Of a stretch of DNA of 64,000 bases, positions 33,365 to 42,966 are shown piece by piece. Position numbers and translations under genes: made by a program. The stretch is from Pelagimonas varians. GTDB taxonomy: Bacteria; Pseudomonadota; Alphaproteobacteria; Rhodobacterales; Rhodobacteraceae. Numbering within the stretch: the stretch's first letter is position 1; every line of letters starts with the position of its first letter. The DNA lies in assembly GCF_003208435.1 (NCBI RefSeq), contig NZ_QKMF01000022.1:1-64000 (forward strand), read 5' to 3'. The notes beneath the pieces were generated by a model. It was not told the DNA's origin, did no database searches, and worked only from the letters and a program-made list of their open reading frames with translations.

Positions 33365-35167
33365 TTACTGTTTTTGCTTTACAGCTTTAATCTGAACATA
33401 GGTTCCGGGGGCTGGTCCAAGAGATGGGTAGGCAGAATCACCCGGGATGCGGGCCTCTGTTTTCTTGCCAGAGCGTTTATTCAGCCAAGCTTCCCACTGA
33501 GGCCACCACGATCCATCATGCCGCGTAGCGGTATCCTTCCAGCTGTCGAAGTCACCAGACAGGTCGGCGTTCAGGAAGTGACCGTATTTCACTTTGCTTG
33601 GTGGGTTCACGATGCCAGCAATATGACCGGATTCGCCCAAAACAAAGGTTTTAGATCTCGATCCCATTTGCTGTACGCCGCGATAAACATCACGGGCCGC
33701 AGCAATGTGGTCGGTCTCGGTGGCAATGGACATCAACGGAACATCGACATCCTTAAGGGCCAGCGTTTCGCCAAAGAGTTCAAACGTACCTTCGGAGAAT
33801 TCGTTGCGCTGACACAGACCGCGCAAATACTGCATGGTCATCTTGCCCGGCAAATTGGCTCCGTCGCCGTTCCAATACAGCAAATCAAAGGCGGGCGGCG
33901 TTTCGCCCATCATGTAGCTTTTGATCGCGGGACCATAGATTAAGTCGTTTGACCTAAGATAGGAAAAGGTCCGTGCCATGATAAAGGATGACAGCATCCC
34001 TTTGTTGTCGATTTCCTCTTCGATGCCGTCGATAAAATCATTTTGCAAGAAGGGGGTAAATTCACCTTGATCGCTAAAGTCGGTTAGCGTCGTAAAAAAG
34101 GTCGCGGATTTGACCAGTTTTTTCTTGCGCTTTTTCAGCAAAGCCAAGGTCAGCCCAAGGGTTGTACCTGCAATACAATATCCAACCGCATTGACCTGCT
34201 CGGTTCCGCAGATCTCACGCGCGACATTCATCGCGGTCATGTACCCCTCTTCGATGTAGTCTTCGAGACCGACGTCCGAATAGGCTTCGTCGGGGTTGAT
34301 CCAGCTGACGACGAACAAAGTGTATCCTTGATCAACGATCCAGCGAATGAGGCTGTTCTTTTCTTTGAGATCCAGAATGTAAAACTTGTTGATCCAAGGC
34401 GGGAACAAGACAATGGGCAGTTCCTGAACCTTTTCAGTGGTCGGAGAATACTGGATCAGTTCCATCATGCGGTTGCGATAGACAACCTCGCCTTTGGCGG
34501 TGGCAATGTTGCCGCCGACATTAAAGGCGCTTTCATCCACCAGCCGCACGATCATCTCGCCGTTGTTGGCTTCGACATCTGCCACCAGATTTTCCAACCC
34601 TTTGACCAGGCTTTCACCATCCGTTTTTATCGCCTTTTCCAAGGCGTCGGGGTTGGTGGCAAAAAAGTTGGTCGGGGCCAGCATGTCTGTGATTTGCTGG
34701 GCAAAGAAACGCAAACGACGTTTTTCAGTCGGGTCAAGATCTTCGATGTTCTCAACCGCTTTGCGAATGGCTTCGCCGTTGATCTGATACTGTTGCTTGA
34801 TAAAATTGAAGTAGGGGTTCGAGTTCCACAAAGGGTTCGCAAAACGGCGATCATCGGGAACAATATTATCAGGCGCTTCCATTCTTCCGCCGGAGAAGGC
34901 TTTTTGGGCCTCAGCGAAATGCTGCATGGTTTGCCCCCAATAATGCACTTGCTGTTCGATCAGCTTGGCGGGGTTTTGCAAGGCTTCTTGCCAATAGGCC
35001 TGACCGGCCTTCGCATAGAGAGTTGCTTCTGGACCGCTCAGAGATGCCGGAGTTTTTTGTTTCTTGGTTAATGCCGAAACGAGCCGCTGTTGCAGCTCCT
35101 CAATTCTGGCCAAATTCGCTTCCATTCGGGCGCGGCTTTGGCCTGCGTCAAGTTCGTTCGTTGTCAT
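33365..35167 (-). CDS. phaC: Class I polyhydroxyalkanoate synthase
   Basis: This 600-residue enzyme polymerises 3-hydroxybutyryl-CoA into PHB. An N-terminal domain of about 220 residues includes the PhaC_N-type segment NPLWNSNPYFNFIKQQYQI. The alpha/beta-hydrolase core holds the triad C331 (GYCIAGTT), D486 (TETDHIAA) and H515 (GESGHIAGIVNPPSK). The lipase box has Ala where most class I enzymes have Gly after the Cys+1 residue. The gene diverges from phaZ across 131 bases and precedes phaP. Confidence 0.96.
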   Translation of the reverse strand: MTTNELDAGQSRARMEANLARIEELQQRLVSALTKKQKTPASLSGPEATLYAKAGQAYWQEALQNPAKLIEQQVHYWGQTMQHFAEAQKAFSGGRMEAPDNIVPDDRRFANPLWNSNPYFNFIKQQYQINGEAIRKAVENIEDLDPTEKRRLRFFAQQITDMLAPTNFFATNPDALEKAIKTDGESLVKGLENLVADVEANNGEMIVRLVDESAFNVGGNIATAKGEVVYRNRMMELIQYSPTTEKVQELPIVLFPPWINKFYILDLKEKNSLIRWIVDQGYTLFVVSWINPDEAYSDVGLEDYIEEGYMTAMNVAREICGTEQVNAVGYCIAGTTLGLTLALLKKRKKKLVKSATFFTTLTDFSDQGEFTPFLQNDFIDGIEEEIDNKGMLSSFIMARTFSYLRSNDLIYGPAIKSYMMGETPPAFDLLYWNGDGANLPGKMTMQYLRGLCQRNEFSEGTFELFGETLALKDVDVPLMSIATETDHIAAARDVYRGVQQMGSRSKTFVLGESGHIAGIVNPPSKVKYGHFLNADLSGDFDSWKDTATRHDGSWWPQWEAWLNKRSGKKTEARIPGDSAYPSLGPAPGTYVQIKAVKQKQ

Positions 35168-35298
35168 TGATGCAAATTCCCCCTATCTTCGCATCTGCAG
35201 CATAACGTCGACTTGCCATTGCGGCAAAGCGACTAATTGGCTCGGGGCGATCGGCGCGAAAGAATGCGCCACCTTTGACACGGTAAGGAGTGGCAAGC

Positions 35299-36591
35299 AT
35301 GCGTTATATGGCGACCTATGATTTGATGGAAACGGTGCGCAACACCAACCAATGGCTTGGCGCGACCGCCAAGACGATGGCATCTTATCCTGCGTTTTCT
35401 TTGTTTCCGAACCCGGCGTTGGAATGGGCCGCTGCATGGGGCGAGGTGACTGAGCGCACATTTGAACGCATGGTCGTGAAACCTGATTGGGGCATTCGCA
35501 CCTTTACCTGTGAAGACGGCAAAGACCATCTTGTGAACGTTGAAACCGTGGTCGAAAAGCCATTTGGCGATTTGATCCACTTTGATGTGTCGGGCCGCAA
35601 AGAGCAGCCGCGTAAAATCTTGCTGGTTGCGCCAATGTCCGGGCACTATGCAACACTGCTGCGTTCAACAGTTAAGTCATTGATTGTAAATTGCGAAGTC
35701 TACATTACCGATTGGCACAACGCCCGTGACATTCCTGTGTCCGCTGGCAAATTTGATGTCGAGGACTACACGCTCTACCTCATGGAATTCATGAAGGAAA
35801 TGGGGCCGGATACGCATGTAATCGCGATCTGCCAGCCTGCTCCTTTGACGCTGGCCGCAACCGCCTATCTAGCCGAGATGAACCCGGATGCGCAGCCACG
35901 TACACTGACATTGATCGGTGGCCCCATTGACCCAAGCGCGGCTCCAACCGAAGTGACGGACTTTGGTCACAGCGTCACAATGGGCCAACTTGAAGAAACA
36001 ATGATCCAGCGCGTCGGGTTCAAATTCAAAGGCGTTGGCCGGATGGTTTATCCGGGCCTTTTGCAGCTTGCCTCTTTCATGTCGATGAACGGCGAACGAC
36101 ATTCGCAGGCATTTAAAGATCAAATCATGCGCGTGAGTCGCGGTGAAGCTTCGGATCACGATGCGCACAATAGATTCTATGATGAATATCTGGCCGTGAT
36201 GGATATGCCCGCCGAGTTCTACCTGTCGACGGTTGAGCGGATCTTCAAAAACGGTGAGATTGCGGCCAACGAGTTTGTGGTCGATGGGCACAAAGTTGAT
36301 ATGGGCGCGATCACCAATGTTGCGGTGAAAACTGTCGAAGGGTCCAAGGATGACATTTCCGCGCCGGGCCAATGCGTTGCTGCGCTTGATCTGTGCACCA
36401 GCCTGCCAGACGACATGAAGGCGTCACATCTTGAAGATGGTGCAGGTCACTATGGGATTTTCGCGGGCAAAAGCTGGCGCAATAATATCCGGCCTTTGGT
36501 GCTGGATTTCATTGATGCCAATGCCGGGCCCAAAAAGCCAGTTGTTGCGAAAAAAGCCAAGCTAAAGTCCGTGGGCACCGACGCGGCCTAG
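35299..36591 (+). CDS. phaZ: Intracellular polyhydroxyalkanoate depolymerase
   Basis: This 430-residue enzyme hydrolyses granule PHB. It shows the intracellular depolymerase family features: NQWLGATAKTMASYPAFSLF near the start, LLVAPMSGHYATLLR (oxyanion region) and the presumed catalytic Cys178 in AICQPAP. SHLEDGAGHYGIFAGKSWR near the C terminus holds the catalytic His. No signal peptide is seen, as expected. The ATG at 35299 is eight bases after AAGGAG; a GTG nine bases earlier overlaps that site. Confidence 0.94.
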   Translation: MRYMATYDLMETVRNTNQWLGATAKTMASYPAFSLFPNPALEWAAAWGEVTERTFERMVVKPDWGIRTFTCEDGKDHLVNVETVVEKPFGDLIHFDVSGRKEQPRKILLVAPMSGHYATLLRSTVKSLIVNCEVYITDWHNARDIPVSAGKFDVEDYTLYLMEFMKEMGPDTHVIAICQPAPLTLAATAYLAEMNPDAQPRTLTLIGGPIDPSAAPTEVTDFGHSVTMGQLEETMIQRVGFKFKGVGRMVYPGLLQLASFMSMNGERHSQAFKDQIMRVSRGEASDHDAHNRFYDEYLAVMDMPAEFYLSTVERIFKNGEIAANEFVVDGHKVDMGAITNVAVKTVEGSKDDISAPGQCVAALDLCTSLPDDMKASHLEDGAGHYGIFAGKSWRNNIRPLVLDFIDANAGPKKPVVAKKAKLKSVGTDAA

Positions 36592-36614
36592 TTGACCGGT
36601 AGAAATATTGTTAA

Positions 36615-36642
36615 AAGGGGCGCGCCAATGGCGCGCTCTTTT
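36615..36642 (+). terminator. Terminator between phaZ and apt (probably bidirectional)
   Basis: A 7-bp stem GCGCGCC/GGCGCGC (36620-36626 with 36630-36636) with a three-base loop is followed by TCTTTT on the plus strand and by CCCTTTTAA on the minus strand. It can serve both convergent genes. Confidence 0.75.
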
Positions 36643-36705
36643 CGTTTCGTCCTTTCGCCTCCGGCGACGTCCTCAGGCTGGCGTCCAGCCTAAGGCAAGC
36701 GCCCG

Positions 36706-37248
36706 CTATAGGCCGTCGAATTCGCACAGAACATGGATATCCATTCCCATGGCTTCAAGCTTTTTGCGCCCGCCCAGTTCTGGAAGATCAACGATAAAGG
36801 CGCAGCCGATAATTTCTCCGCCGAGGCGTTCGATCAATTTGATACCGGCCTCTGCGGTGCCACCGGTGGCTAGCAAATCGTCAACAATAAGGACTTTTTC
36901 ACCGGGTTGAATGGCGTCATCGTGGATTTCGACAACGGCTTCTCCATATTCCAGAGTGTATTCTTCGGCGATCACTGCACCAGGCAGTTTGCCCTTTTTG
37001 CGAATCGGAACAAAGCCGGCCGAGAGCTGGTGTGCGACTGCACCGCCAAGGATAAAGCCACGTGCTTCGAGCCCGATCACTTTGTCAAACTGAACGCCTG
37101 CATAGGGGTGCAACAATTGATCGATGGCCATGCGAAACCCGCGTGGGTCGGCAAACAGCGTTGTGACATCGCGAAACAAAATACCTTCGTGCGGGAAATC
37201 CACAATGGTGCGGATGTAGTCTTGGACCTGTGGTTTGCCTGCGGGCAT
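36706..37248 (-). CDS. apt: Adenine phosphoribosyltransferase
   Basis: This 180-residue enzyme joins adenine and PRPP to give AMP. The PRPP motif [16 protein letters not shown] is at about 119-133. [16 protein letters not shown] and [10 protein letters not shown] are the other conserved blocks. GGAGGC precedes the ATG at 37248. It is the last gene of a run starting with mtnP, whose product releases the adenine that Apt uses. Confidence 0.97.
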   Translation of the reverse strand: MPAGKPQVQDYIRTIVDFPHEGILFRDVTTLFADPRGFRMAIDQLLHPYAGVQFDKVIGLEARGFILGGAVAHQLSAGFVPIRKKGKLPGAVIAEEYTLEYGEAVVEIHDDAIQPGEKVLIVDDLLATGGTAEAGIKLIERLGGEIIGCAFIVDLPELGGRKKLEAMGMDIHVLCEFDGL

Positions 37249-37343
37249 TGCAGCCTCCTGCGCAGTGAAATAAGCCGTGCTGTAATGTCTGAGCGTGGGG
37301 GCGAGCGCAAGGGGTCAGCGGGTCGCGCCCCCAAAGTCCGTGA

Positions 37344-37964
37344 TTAGGTCCGGCGCAATGTTGCGGTGAAAATGCCCATTGCGATCAAGACTGCACCGCC
37401 GCCGCGGGTCAGCGACGTGATAACAGAGGGCCGTGCGATCCAGGACCGCAATCGATCAGCGGCAAGTGCGTAGGCCAAGGCGTTCAGAGTAGCGAGGCCG
37501 ACGAACGTACTGATGAGAATGGAAAACTGGGGCAAAAGGGGCGCTGCGCTGTCGACGAACTGCGGCACAAAGGCGATGAAGAACGCTATGCTTTTTGGGT
37601 TCAAGGCAGTGACGGCGGCATTATGGGCAAAGATACCTTTGGCCGAGATTTCGGTTTCCGGCAGTGTTAACCCATCGGCGGGGGCCGAACGGATCAGTTT
37701 GATACCGAGGTAGACGAGGTATGCCGCGCCAACCCATTTCAGCACCACAAACAACGTGGCCGAGGTTGCCACCAATGCACCAAGCCCAGCCAGCGACAGG
37801 CTCATGGCGATGAAATCGCCCGTGGCCACACCTGCGGCCGAGGCAACGGCAACCGAGCGGCCTTTGGATAGGGCGTAGCTAAGCACCAGCAAAATGGTGG
37901 GGCCGGGGATTAACAGCAAGACACAGGTGGCGGCAACAAAGGCAAGCCATAGATCGAAACTCAT
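37344..37964 (-). CDS. LysE/RhtB-family exporter
   Basis: This 206-residue inner-membrane protein with about six membrane helices exports amino acids or similar amines. It has PGPTILLVLSYALSKGRSVA after the first helix, GAAYLVYLGIKLIRS in the middle and a cytosolic loop before helix 4 (FAHNAAVTALNPKSIAFF), as in the family. The substrate is unknown. It starts three bases after the DUF2927 gene and precedes apt by 95 bases. Confidence 0.9.
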   Translation of the reverse strand: MSFDLWLAFVAATCVLLLIPGPTILLVLSYALSKGRSVAVASAAGVATGDFIAMSLSLAGLGALVATSATLFVVLKWVGAAYLVYLGIKLIRSAPADGLTLPETEISAKGIFAHNAAVTALNPKSIAFFIAFVPQFVDSAAPLLPQFSILISTFVGLATLNALAYALAADRLRSWIARPSVITSLTRGGGAVLIAMGIFTATLRRT

Positions 37965-37967
37965 GGG

Positions 37968-38627
37968 TTACTCCGGTGGGTAGTGGCGCTGCAGGGCCAT
38001 AATATCTTGCGGGCCAAGGGTTTTTGAGGCGTTGCTGTCTTGGGAAAAGATCGACACCCCTTCGTAGGCGGGGTTTCGAATGTCTGTCAATAGGCCAAGT
38101 GATTGGGTCAACTCTTCGAGCATCGCGCTTTCGTAGCTGCGGATATTCAGCCGGTTTCCAAATACGATGGTGCTGCGGAAGATGATTCCGTTGGTGGCCC
38201 AGACACTGACACGGGCCCCATTGACAGTTTGGCCATCGACGCCGTCAATGCCGGTCCCTGATATCGGGGCCGTTCCGTCAGTGTCGATGAAATAGATCCG
38301 AATATCGGCATCGATCTCGCTTGGCACTTGTTCAAGACGCAGGTTGATGTCCGCTCGGTTCAGATGCTGAATTGCCCGGATCAGCGCCGCACGCGCCCGA
38401 TTTCGTTTACCGCCAAAAAAGGCGCGATCCACCGGTTGCAGGCTGACTTGCAGTGTCGATCCGGCAGACCAGCGTAGGGTGTTCTTGGAGCAAGCCCCGC
38501 CGGGCACCGCAGCGCAAGATACCAATCTATAGAAGGCATCGTCGCTGAGCAGCCCGCTGGTTTCGACAAAATCTTCTGCCGCCACCAGACGCGGAAGAGT
38601 TAGGAAAAGAAAAAACCAGCGGAGCAT
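37968..38627 (-). CDS. DUF2927-type secreted protein
   Basis: This 219-residue protein has an N-terminal signal (MLRWFFLFLTLPRLVAAEDF). The mature part resembles the DUF2927 family, with IRIYFIDTDGTAPISG, SVWATNGIIFRSTIVFG and the Glu-rich ESAMLEELTQSLGLLTDIRN, which looks like a degenerate zinc-peptidase-like helix. Its function is unknown. I used ATG 38627, ten bases after the mtnP stop; the longer frame overlaps mtnP. It is translationally close to both neighbours. Confidence 0.75.
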   Translation of the reverse strand: MLRWFFLFLTLPRLVAAEDFVETSGLLSDDAFYRLVSCAAVPGGACSKNTLRWSAGSTLQVSLQPVDRAFFGGKRNRARAALIRAIQHLNRADINLRLEQVPSEIDADIRIYFIDTDGTAPISGTGIDGVDGQTVNGARVSVWATNGIIFRSTIVFGNRLNIRSYESAMLEELTQSLGLLTDIRNPAYEGVSIFSQDSNASKTLGPQDIMALQRHYPPE

Positions 38628-38637
38628 GCGAGGCGGG

Positions 38638-39522
38638 TTACCCTCGAGGGCCCAAAACACGGCCCGCAACGGCGTCCAGCTTTGCAACCAGCGCCGGATC
38701 GCGTTTTTCAGGCGCAGTCATCACCGCATATTCAAGCGCCCGATCACAGCCATGCGGGCAGGACGCACGGGTGACACCAAGGCGGGCAGGCAGGCCGCGC
38801 ACCATCCCGCGCCCTTTTTCGGAATTGCCCATAAGCGTTTTGATGATATCGCTGACGTCGACTTCTCCGTGATCCGGGTGCCAGCTGTCATAGTCGGTGA
38901 CCATGGCGATAGACGCATAGCAAAGCTCTGCCTCGCGGGCCAATTTCGCCTCGGGCATATTGGTCATCCCGATGACGTCTGCCCCCCACTGTTCGCGGTA
39001 CAGTCTGGATTCCGCCAAAGTAGAGAATTGCGGCCCTTCCATCGCCAGATAGGTGCCGCCTTTGTGGATCGTAACACCTGCCTCAACTGCGGCGTCGTAG
39101 CATGCATCGGACAGGCGCGGGCAGGTGGGGTGAGCAACACTGACATGGGCCACACAACCTGCTCCAAAAAACGATTTCTCCCGGGCAAAGGTGCGATCAA
39201 TAAACTGATCTACAACAACAAAATGGCCCGGTGCGAATTCTTCTCGAAAAGAACCACAAGCCGAGACTGAGATGACATCCGTAACCCCAAGCCGTTTGAG
39301 CGCATCGATATTGGCGCGATAGGGCACTGTGGTAGGGCTATGAACATGGCCGCGACCGTGGCGGGGCAAAAAGGCCATTTTAACACCGTGCAATGAGCCG
39401 GTCAGAATTTGATCCGAGGGCACCCCCCAAGGGCTGGCGACATCGACCCAAGATGCATCTTCCAACCCGTCAATGTCGTAAATTCCCGAACCGCCGATCA
39501 CGCCGATCATTGTCTGTGTCAT
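38638..39522 (-). CDS. mtnP: S-methyl-5'-thioadenosine phosphorylase
   Basis: This 294-residue purine nucleoside phosphorylase-family enzyme splits methylthioadenosine, a by-product of polyamine and quorum-signal synthesis, into adenine and methylthioribose phosphate. IGVIGGSGIYDIDGL and PRHGRGHVHSPTTVPYRANI (phosphate site), VISVSACGSFREEFAPG and YLAMEGPQFSTLAES are family motifs. I chose ATG 39522 (MTQTMIGVIGG); the upstream frame is not supported. Confidence 0.95.
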   Translation of the reverse strand: MTQTMIGVIGGSGIYDIDGLEDASWVDVASPWGVPSDQILTGSLHGVKMAFLPRHGRGHVHSPTTVPYRANIDALKRLGVTDVISVSACGSFREEFAPGHFVVVDQFIDRTFAREKSFFGAGCVAHVSVAHPTCPRLSDACYDAAVEAGVTIHKGGTYLAMEGPQFSTLAESRLYREQWGADVIGMTNMPEAKLAREAELCYASIAMVTDYDSWHPDHGEVDVSDIIKTLMGNSEKGRGMVRGLPARLGVTRASCPHGCDRALEYAVMTAPEKRDPALVAKLDAVAGRVLGPRG

Positions 39523-39912
39523 ATTTATGCGCCTGTTGGTGAAATCATTGAAAGCCATTTTGCACATAGCGGCAGAAAAAGAAAAGCCGTGGCCCCTGAC
39601 AGCTGTGTGAACAATTTCCGGCAGATCGCCGTACAACAAGTTTCTGCACGGGATAAAGTGAGCCAAGTGGCGTTGATCGCTGAACAAAACCGGCTCAAAT
39701 TCGTTTGGCCGAAATTGCCAGTTCGGTTTCGACCGGTTTTGGGGTAAGATCGAAGATGGACGCCGGTGCCCCGAGCGGCGATGGCCGTTTCAGGCCTGGC
39801 CGCAACAAAAGGCAGCTTTTCGTTACGAAATCGCAACCGATCGGGCATAAGACTGGCCTTTCGGGCAGCAGTGGAGTAACCGGCCCTGCGCGACCCACGA
39901 ACAGGATACCCT
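39523..39912. other. Divergent intergenic region, mtnP / sulP-type gene
   Basis: No known gene is recognised in these 390 bases. Short open frames on both strands have no ribosome site and no familiar motifs. Promoters for both flanking genes must lie here, but I see no strong consensus element. Confidence 0.5.
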
Positions 39913-41541
39913 ATGAAACGAGCCATTCTGGCTGCTTTTGCCAACCGCCTCGCCATGCCCGATCTAAGTTTGATGCCAAAAGAGGGACTTACTGTGGCCC
40001 GCCTGCGGATCGAACTGCTTGCCGGCTTGACCGTTGCCTTGGCATTGGTCCCCGAAGCCGTCGCCTTTGCCTTTGTGGCAGGGGTCCACCCGCTGGTTGG
40101 GCTTTATGCTGCCTTTATGGTTGGCCTTGTAACGGCGCTGTTTGGCGGCCGTCCGGGGATGATTTCCGGTGCCACGGGCGCATTGGCCGTTGTCATGGTG
40201 GCGCTGGTGGCTCAGCACGGGGTAGAATATCTGTTCGCCACCGTGGTTCTGATGGGGATCTTGCAGGTTTTTGCAGGTATCATGCAGTGGGGTAAATTTA
40301 TTCGCCTTGTGCCGCACCCGGTTATGTTGGGCTTTGTAAATGGCCTCGCGATTGTGATTTTCCTTGCGCAAATGGGCCAGTTCAAGGTGCCCGGATCCGT
40401 GGTGAAAACGGCAGAAGGGATGAGCGCAGGAACATGGCTGACCGGAATGCCGCTCTTCTTGATGTTGGGATTGACCGTTCTGACAATGGCAATCATCTGG
40501 GTGATGCCGCGTATTTCACGCTCCGTGCCCGCGCCTTTGGCTGGTATTGGCATCGTGGCAGCGTTGGTTATTGGCTTTGGCCTTGATGTGCCGCGTGTGG
40601 GCGATATGGCTTCTATCCAAGGCGGGCTGCCGCCGTTTCATATTCCGGAGGTTCCACTTGATTGGGAAACCTTGCAGATCATCTTGCCTTATGCTGTCAT
40701 TTTGGCAGCAATTGGCCTGATTGAATCGCTTCTGACGCTGAACCTTGTCGGTGATATGACCGGTGAGCGCGGCGGTGCCAGCCAAGAATGCATCGCACAG
40801 GGCGGCGCTAACATTCTGACCGGTTTCTTCGGCGGTATGGGCGGTTGTGCCATGATCGGCCAATCAATGATCAACGTAAAATCCGGTGCGCGGACCCGAA
40901 TTTCCGGTATCGCAGCCGCATTGTTCTTGCTGATCTTTATTCTGTTTGCGTCCGGGTTGATCGAATTGATCCCGCTCGCTGCTCTCGTCGGTGTGATGTT
41001 CATGGTTGTGATTGGCACCTTCGCGTGGAATTCCCTGACCATTTTGCGCAAAGTGCCGCTGACAGATGCCTTTGTCATCTTGCTGGTGACTGTTGTAACT
41101 GTAATGGAAGACTTGGCCGTAGCGGTTGTGGTCGGTGTTATCGTCTCGGCTTTGGCTTACGCTTGGAACAACGCGCGCCGTATTCATGCGACCAACCAGA
41201 TGACGGAGGATGGTGCCAAGGTTTATGCCATCGAAGGGCCGCTGTTCTTTGGATCTTCTGATGGTTTCACAGAGTTGTTTGACGTTGGCGGTGACCCTGA
41301 AAAAGTCATCGTTGATTTCAAGCTAAGCCGCGTTGTCGATCAATCGGCATTGCAAGCAATCGAAGCCGTGGCCGGCAAATACGAGATGGCAGGCAAGTCC
41401 ATCCAGCTGCGCCATCTGAGCCGCGATTGTCATAAACTGCTGAACAAAGCGGGTCACTTGATGGTCGATAGTGACGATGACCCCGATTACCAGATTGCTG
41501 CGGATTACGAGGTGCGCACCGGCATCTTGGGCGGACACTGA
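39913..41541 (+). CDS. SulP-family anion transporter with STAS domain
   Basis: This 542-residue SLC26/SulP transporter has about 12-14 membrane segments including VALALVPEAVAFAFVAGVHP (the sulfate transporter signature) and ISGATGALAVVMVALVAQHG. Segment 8-9 has NILTGFFGGMGGCAMIGQSM. The C-terminal STAS domain runs from about residue 430 (VYAIEGPLFFGSSDGFTELF) to the end. Substrates of such proteins include sulfate and bicarbonate; sequence does not decide. CAGGATA stands before the ATG at 39913. Confidence 0.92.
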   Translation: MKRAILAAFANRLAMPDLSLMPKEGLTVARLRIELLAGLTVALALVPEAVAFAFVAGVHPLVGLYAAFMVGLVTALFGGRPGMISGATGALAVVMVALVAQHGVEYLFATVVLMGILQVFAGIMQWGKFIRLVPHPVMLGFVNGLAIVIFLAQMGQFKVPGSVVKTAEGMSAGTWLTGMPLFLMLGLTVLTMAIIWVMPRISRSVPAPLAGIGIVAALVIGFGLDVPRVGDMASIQGGLPPFHIPEVPLDWETLQIILPYAVILAAIGLIESLLTLNLVGDMTGERGGASQECIAQGGANILTGFFGGMGGCAMIGQSMINVKSGARTRISGIAAALFLLIFILFASGLIELIPLAALVGVMFMVVIGTFAWNSLTILRKVPLTDAFVILLVTVVTVMEDLAVAVVVGVIVSALAYAWNNARRIHATNQMTEDGAKVYAIEGPLFFGSSDGFTELFDVGGDPEKVIVDFKLSRVVDQSALQAIEAVAGKYEMAGKSIQLRHLSRDCHKLLNKAGHLMVDSDDDPDYQIAADYEVRTGILGGH

Positions 41542-41545
41542 TATC

Positions 41546-41573
41546 AAAGAGGGGGCCTAGCGCCCCCTCTTTT
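41546..41573. terminator. Bidirectional terminator after the SulP gene
   Basis: An 11-bp stem AAAGAGGGGGC/GCCCCCTCTTT (41546-41556 with 41562-41572) is followed by TTTTCG on the plus strand and by TTTGATAT on the minus strand. It lies between the convergent SulP and acetyltransferase genes. Confidence 0.88.
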
Positions 41574-41600
41574 CGTTTGAACTTTTGATGTGCCTAACGC

Positions 41601-42242
41601 CTATTGCGGCGCGAATACTTTGAGGTCATCTACACTGCCGCCGTTTAGGGCAGCCTGTGCCAAAGCAATGCGATCCAGCGGCCAATTCCACCATTCCAGC
41701 GCATTCAGGTCCGATATCTCGTCGTCTGTATAGCGCATTCGGACCACGCGGGCAGGGTTGCCCGAAACCACTGCGTAGTCCGGCACAGTGCCACGCACAA
41801 CGGATCCTGCCCCCACAATGACCCCGTTTCCGACGTGTGCTCCGGGTAGGATCAATGCCCCATAGCCAATCCAAACATCATTGCCGATGGTCATATCGCG
41901 GGTATCCGGCTGGTACCCCACTCTGGTTTCCGGTGCGAAAACCGCAAAAGGAAAGGTGCTGGGCCCTTTGGTTTCATGGTTGGCAGAACTGGTTATGAAC
42001 CGCACCCCATGGGCGATCTGGCAGAATTTGCCGATTGTCAGCAATTCTTGGCTAAAGGGGAAAAGATAGGGGGCCAGATGCATGGCCCACTCTGCTGGCG
42101 GATCAAAATCGGACGCATAGCTAAAATCGCCAACCCGCATACGCGGATGGCTAACGACTTGATTGAGAAAGACAGTGCCTTTGTGGCCGGTGCCATCAGG
42201 CAGGGTAATTGGATAGGCGCGGGTGGCGTCTGGTAGGGACAT
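41601..42242 (-). CDS. Hexapeptide-repeat acetyltransferase (Vat/XAT type)
   Basis: This 213-residue trimeric left-handed beta-helix acetyltransferase is related to Vat and xenobiotic acetyltransferases. The catalytic His lies in SSANHETKGPSTFPF. Hexapeptide repeats are clear in IGNDVWIGYGALILPGAHVG and the GNGVIVGAGSVVRG that follows. The C-terminal tail has the usual WWNWPLDRI. Members acetylate streptogramins, chloramphenicol or sugars; no resistance is claimed here. Confidence 0.88.
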   Translation of the reverse strand: MSLPDATRAYPITLPDGTGHKGTVFLNQVVSHPRMRVGDFSYASDFDPPAEWAMHLAPYLFPFSQELLTIGKFCQIAHGVRFITSSANHETKGPSTFPFAVFAPETRVGYQPDTRDMTIGNDVWIGYGALILPGAHVGNGVIVGAGSVVRGTVPDYAVVSGNPARVVRMRYTDDEISDLNALEWWNWPLDRIALAQAALNGGSVDDLKVFAPQ

Positions 42243-42354
42243 GATGTCTCCTTTGAAATCTGTGACTGTTCAGCGGTTCAAAGGTTCTGGTCCATCACGC
42301 CCTCCATTGTTTAAACCGAGCATAATCGATGTTGTCCGGTGCCGTCCAGTTCCT

Positions 42355-42936
42355 CTATTCGCCCGGACGCTTTAGGCTGAACACTTCGCGGACGGTGGCG
42401 AAATCGCGATACCCCAGGCGAGACACAGGGTTAAAGCTGAGGACGTCAAAGATACCGTCCCGCAGGCAATCGTCGCGCATATGCACACCGGTGACTTCGC
42501 CGAATACCGCAAAATTTGCCTCGCCTGGAAGTTGGAGGATTTGCGTCAACTTGCATTCCAGTGACGCAGGAGCATCGGCGACGCGGGGGGCGCTGATGGT
42601 TGTGCATTCGGCCTTGGATATACCTGCGGCGTCAAATTCATCGACATCGCGTGGTAGCGCGGCTGAGCTGTCATTCATTTGCTGTTGCAGGGCCTCCGAG
42701 ACAACATTGACGCAAAACACACCGGTTTCACGGATATTGGCGAGACTGTCCTTGGCAGTCGTAGATGAAAACATCACCTGCGGCGGAACATATGCCACGG
42801 CGTTAAAAAAGGAATAGGGGGCAATATTGTCGCCTTCGGACCCACGGGTCGAGATCCAGCCGATCGGGCGCGGTGTGACGATTGCATTGAACGGGTTGTG
42901 CGGCAGGCCGTGGCCTTCTTCGGGGCGATAGAACAA
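42355..42936 (-). CDS. Flavin reductase-like FMN-binding protein (TTG start)
   Basis: This 193-residue split-barrel FMN protein of the flavin reductase family has NPFNAIVTPRPIGWISTRGS, NIAPYSFFNAVAYVPPQVMF, GVFCVNVVSEALQQQMN and GEVTGVHMRDDCLRDG. The frame begins with TTG at 42936, eight bases after AGGAAG; the first residues (FYRPEEGHGLPHNP) match the usual N terminus, so TTG is the likely start. The partner and substrate are unknown. It diverges from a GNAT gene over 30 bases. Confidence 0.87.
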   Translation of the reverse strand: MFYRPEEGHGLPHNPFNAIVTPRPIGWISTRGSEGDNIAPYSFFNAVAYVPPQVMFSSTTAKDSLANIRETGVFCVNVVSEALQQQMNDSSAALPRDVDEFDAAGISKAECTTISAPRVADAPASLECKLTQILQLPGEANFAVFGEVTGVHMRDDCLRDGIFDVLSFNPVSRLGYRDFATVREVFSLKRPGE

Positions 42937-42966
42937 TTTTCGAGCTTCCTATTTGCGCGGGAATTT

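Noticed and set aside
42898-42966. GTG-initiated extension of the GNAT gene
   Set aside because: It would overlap the coding start of the divergent flavin reductase and adds a sequence not typical of GNAT proteins.
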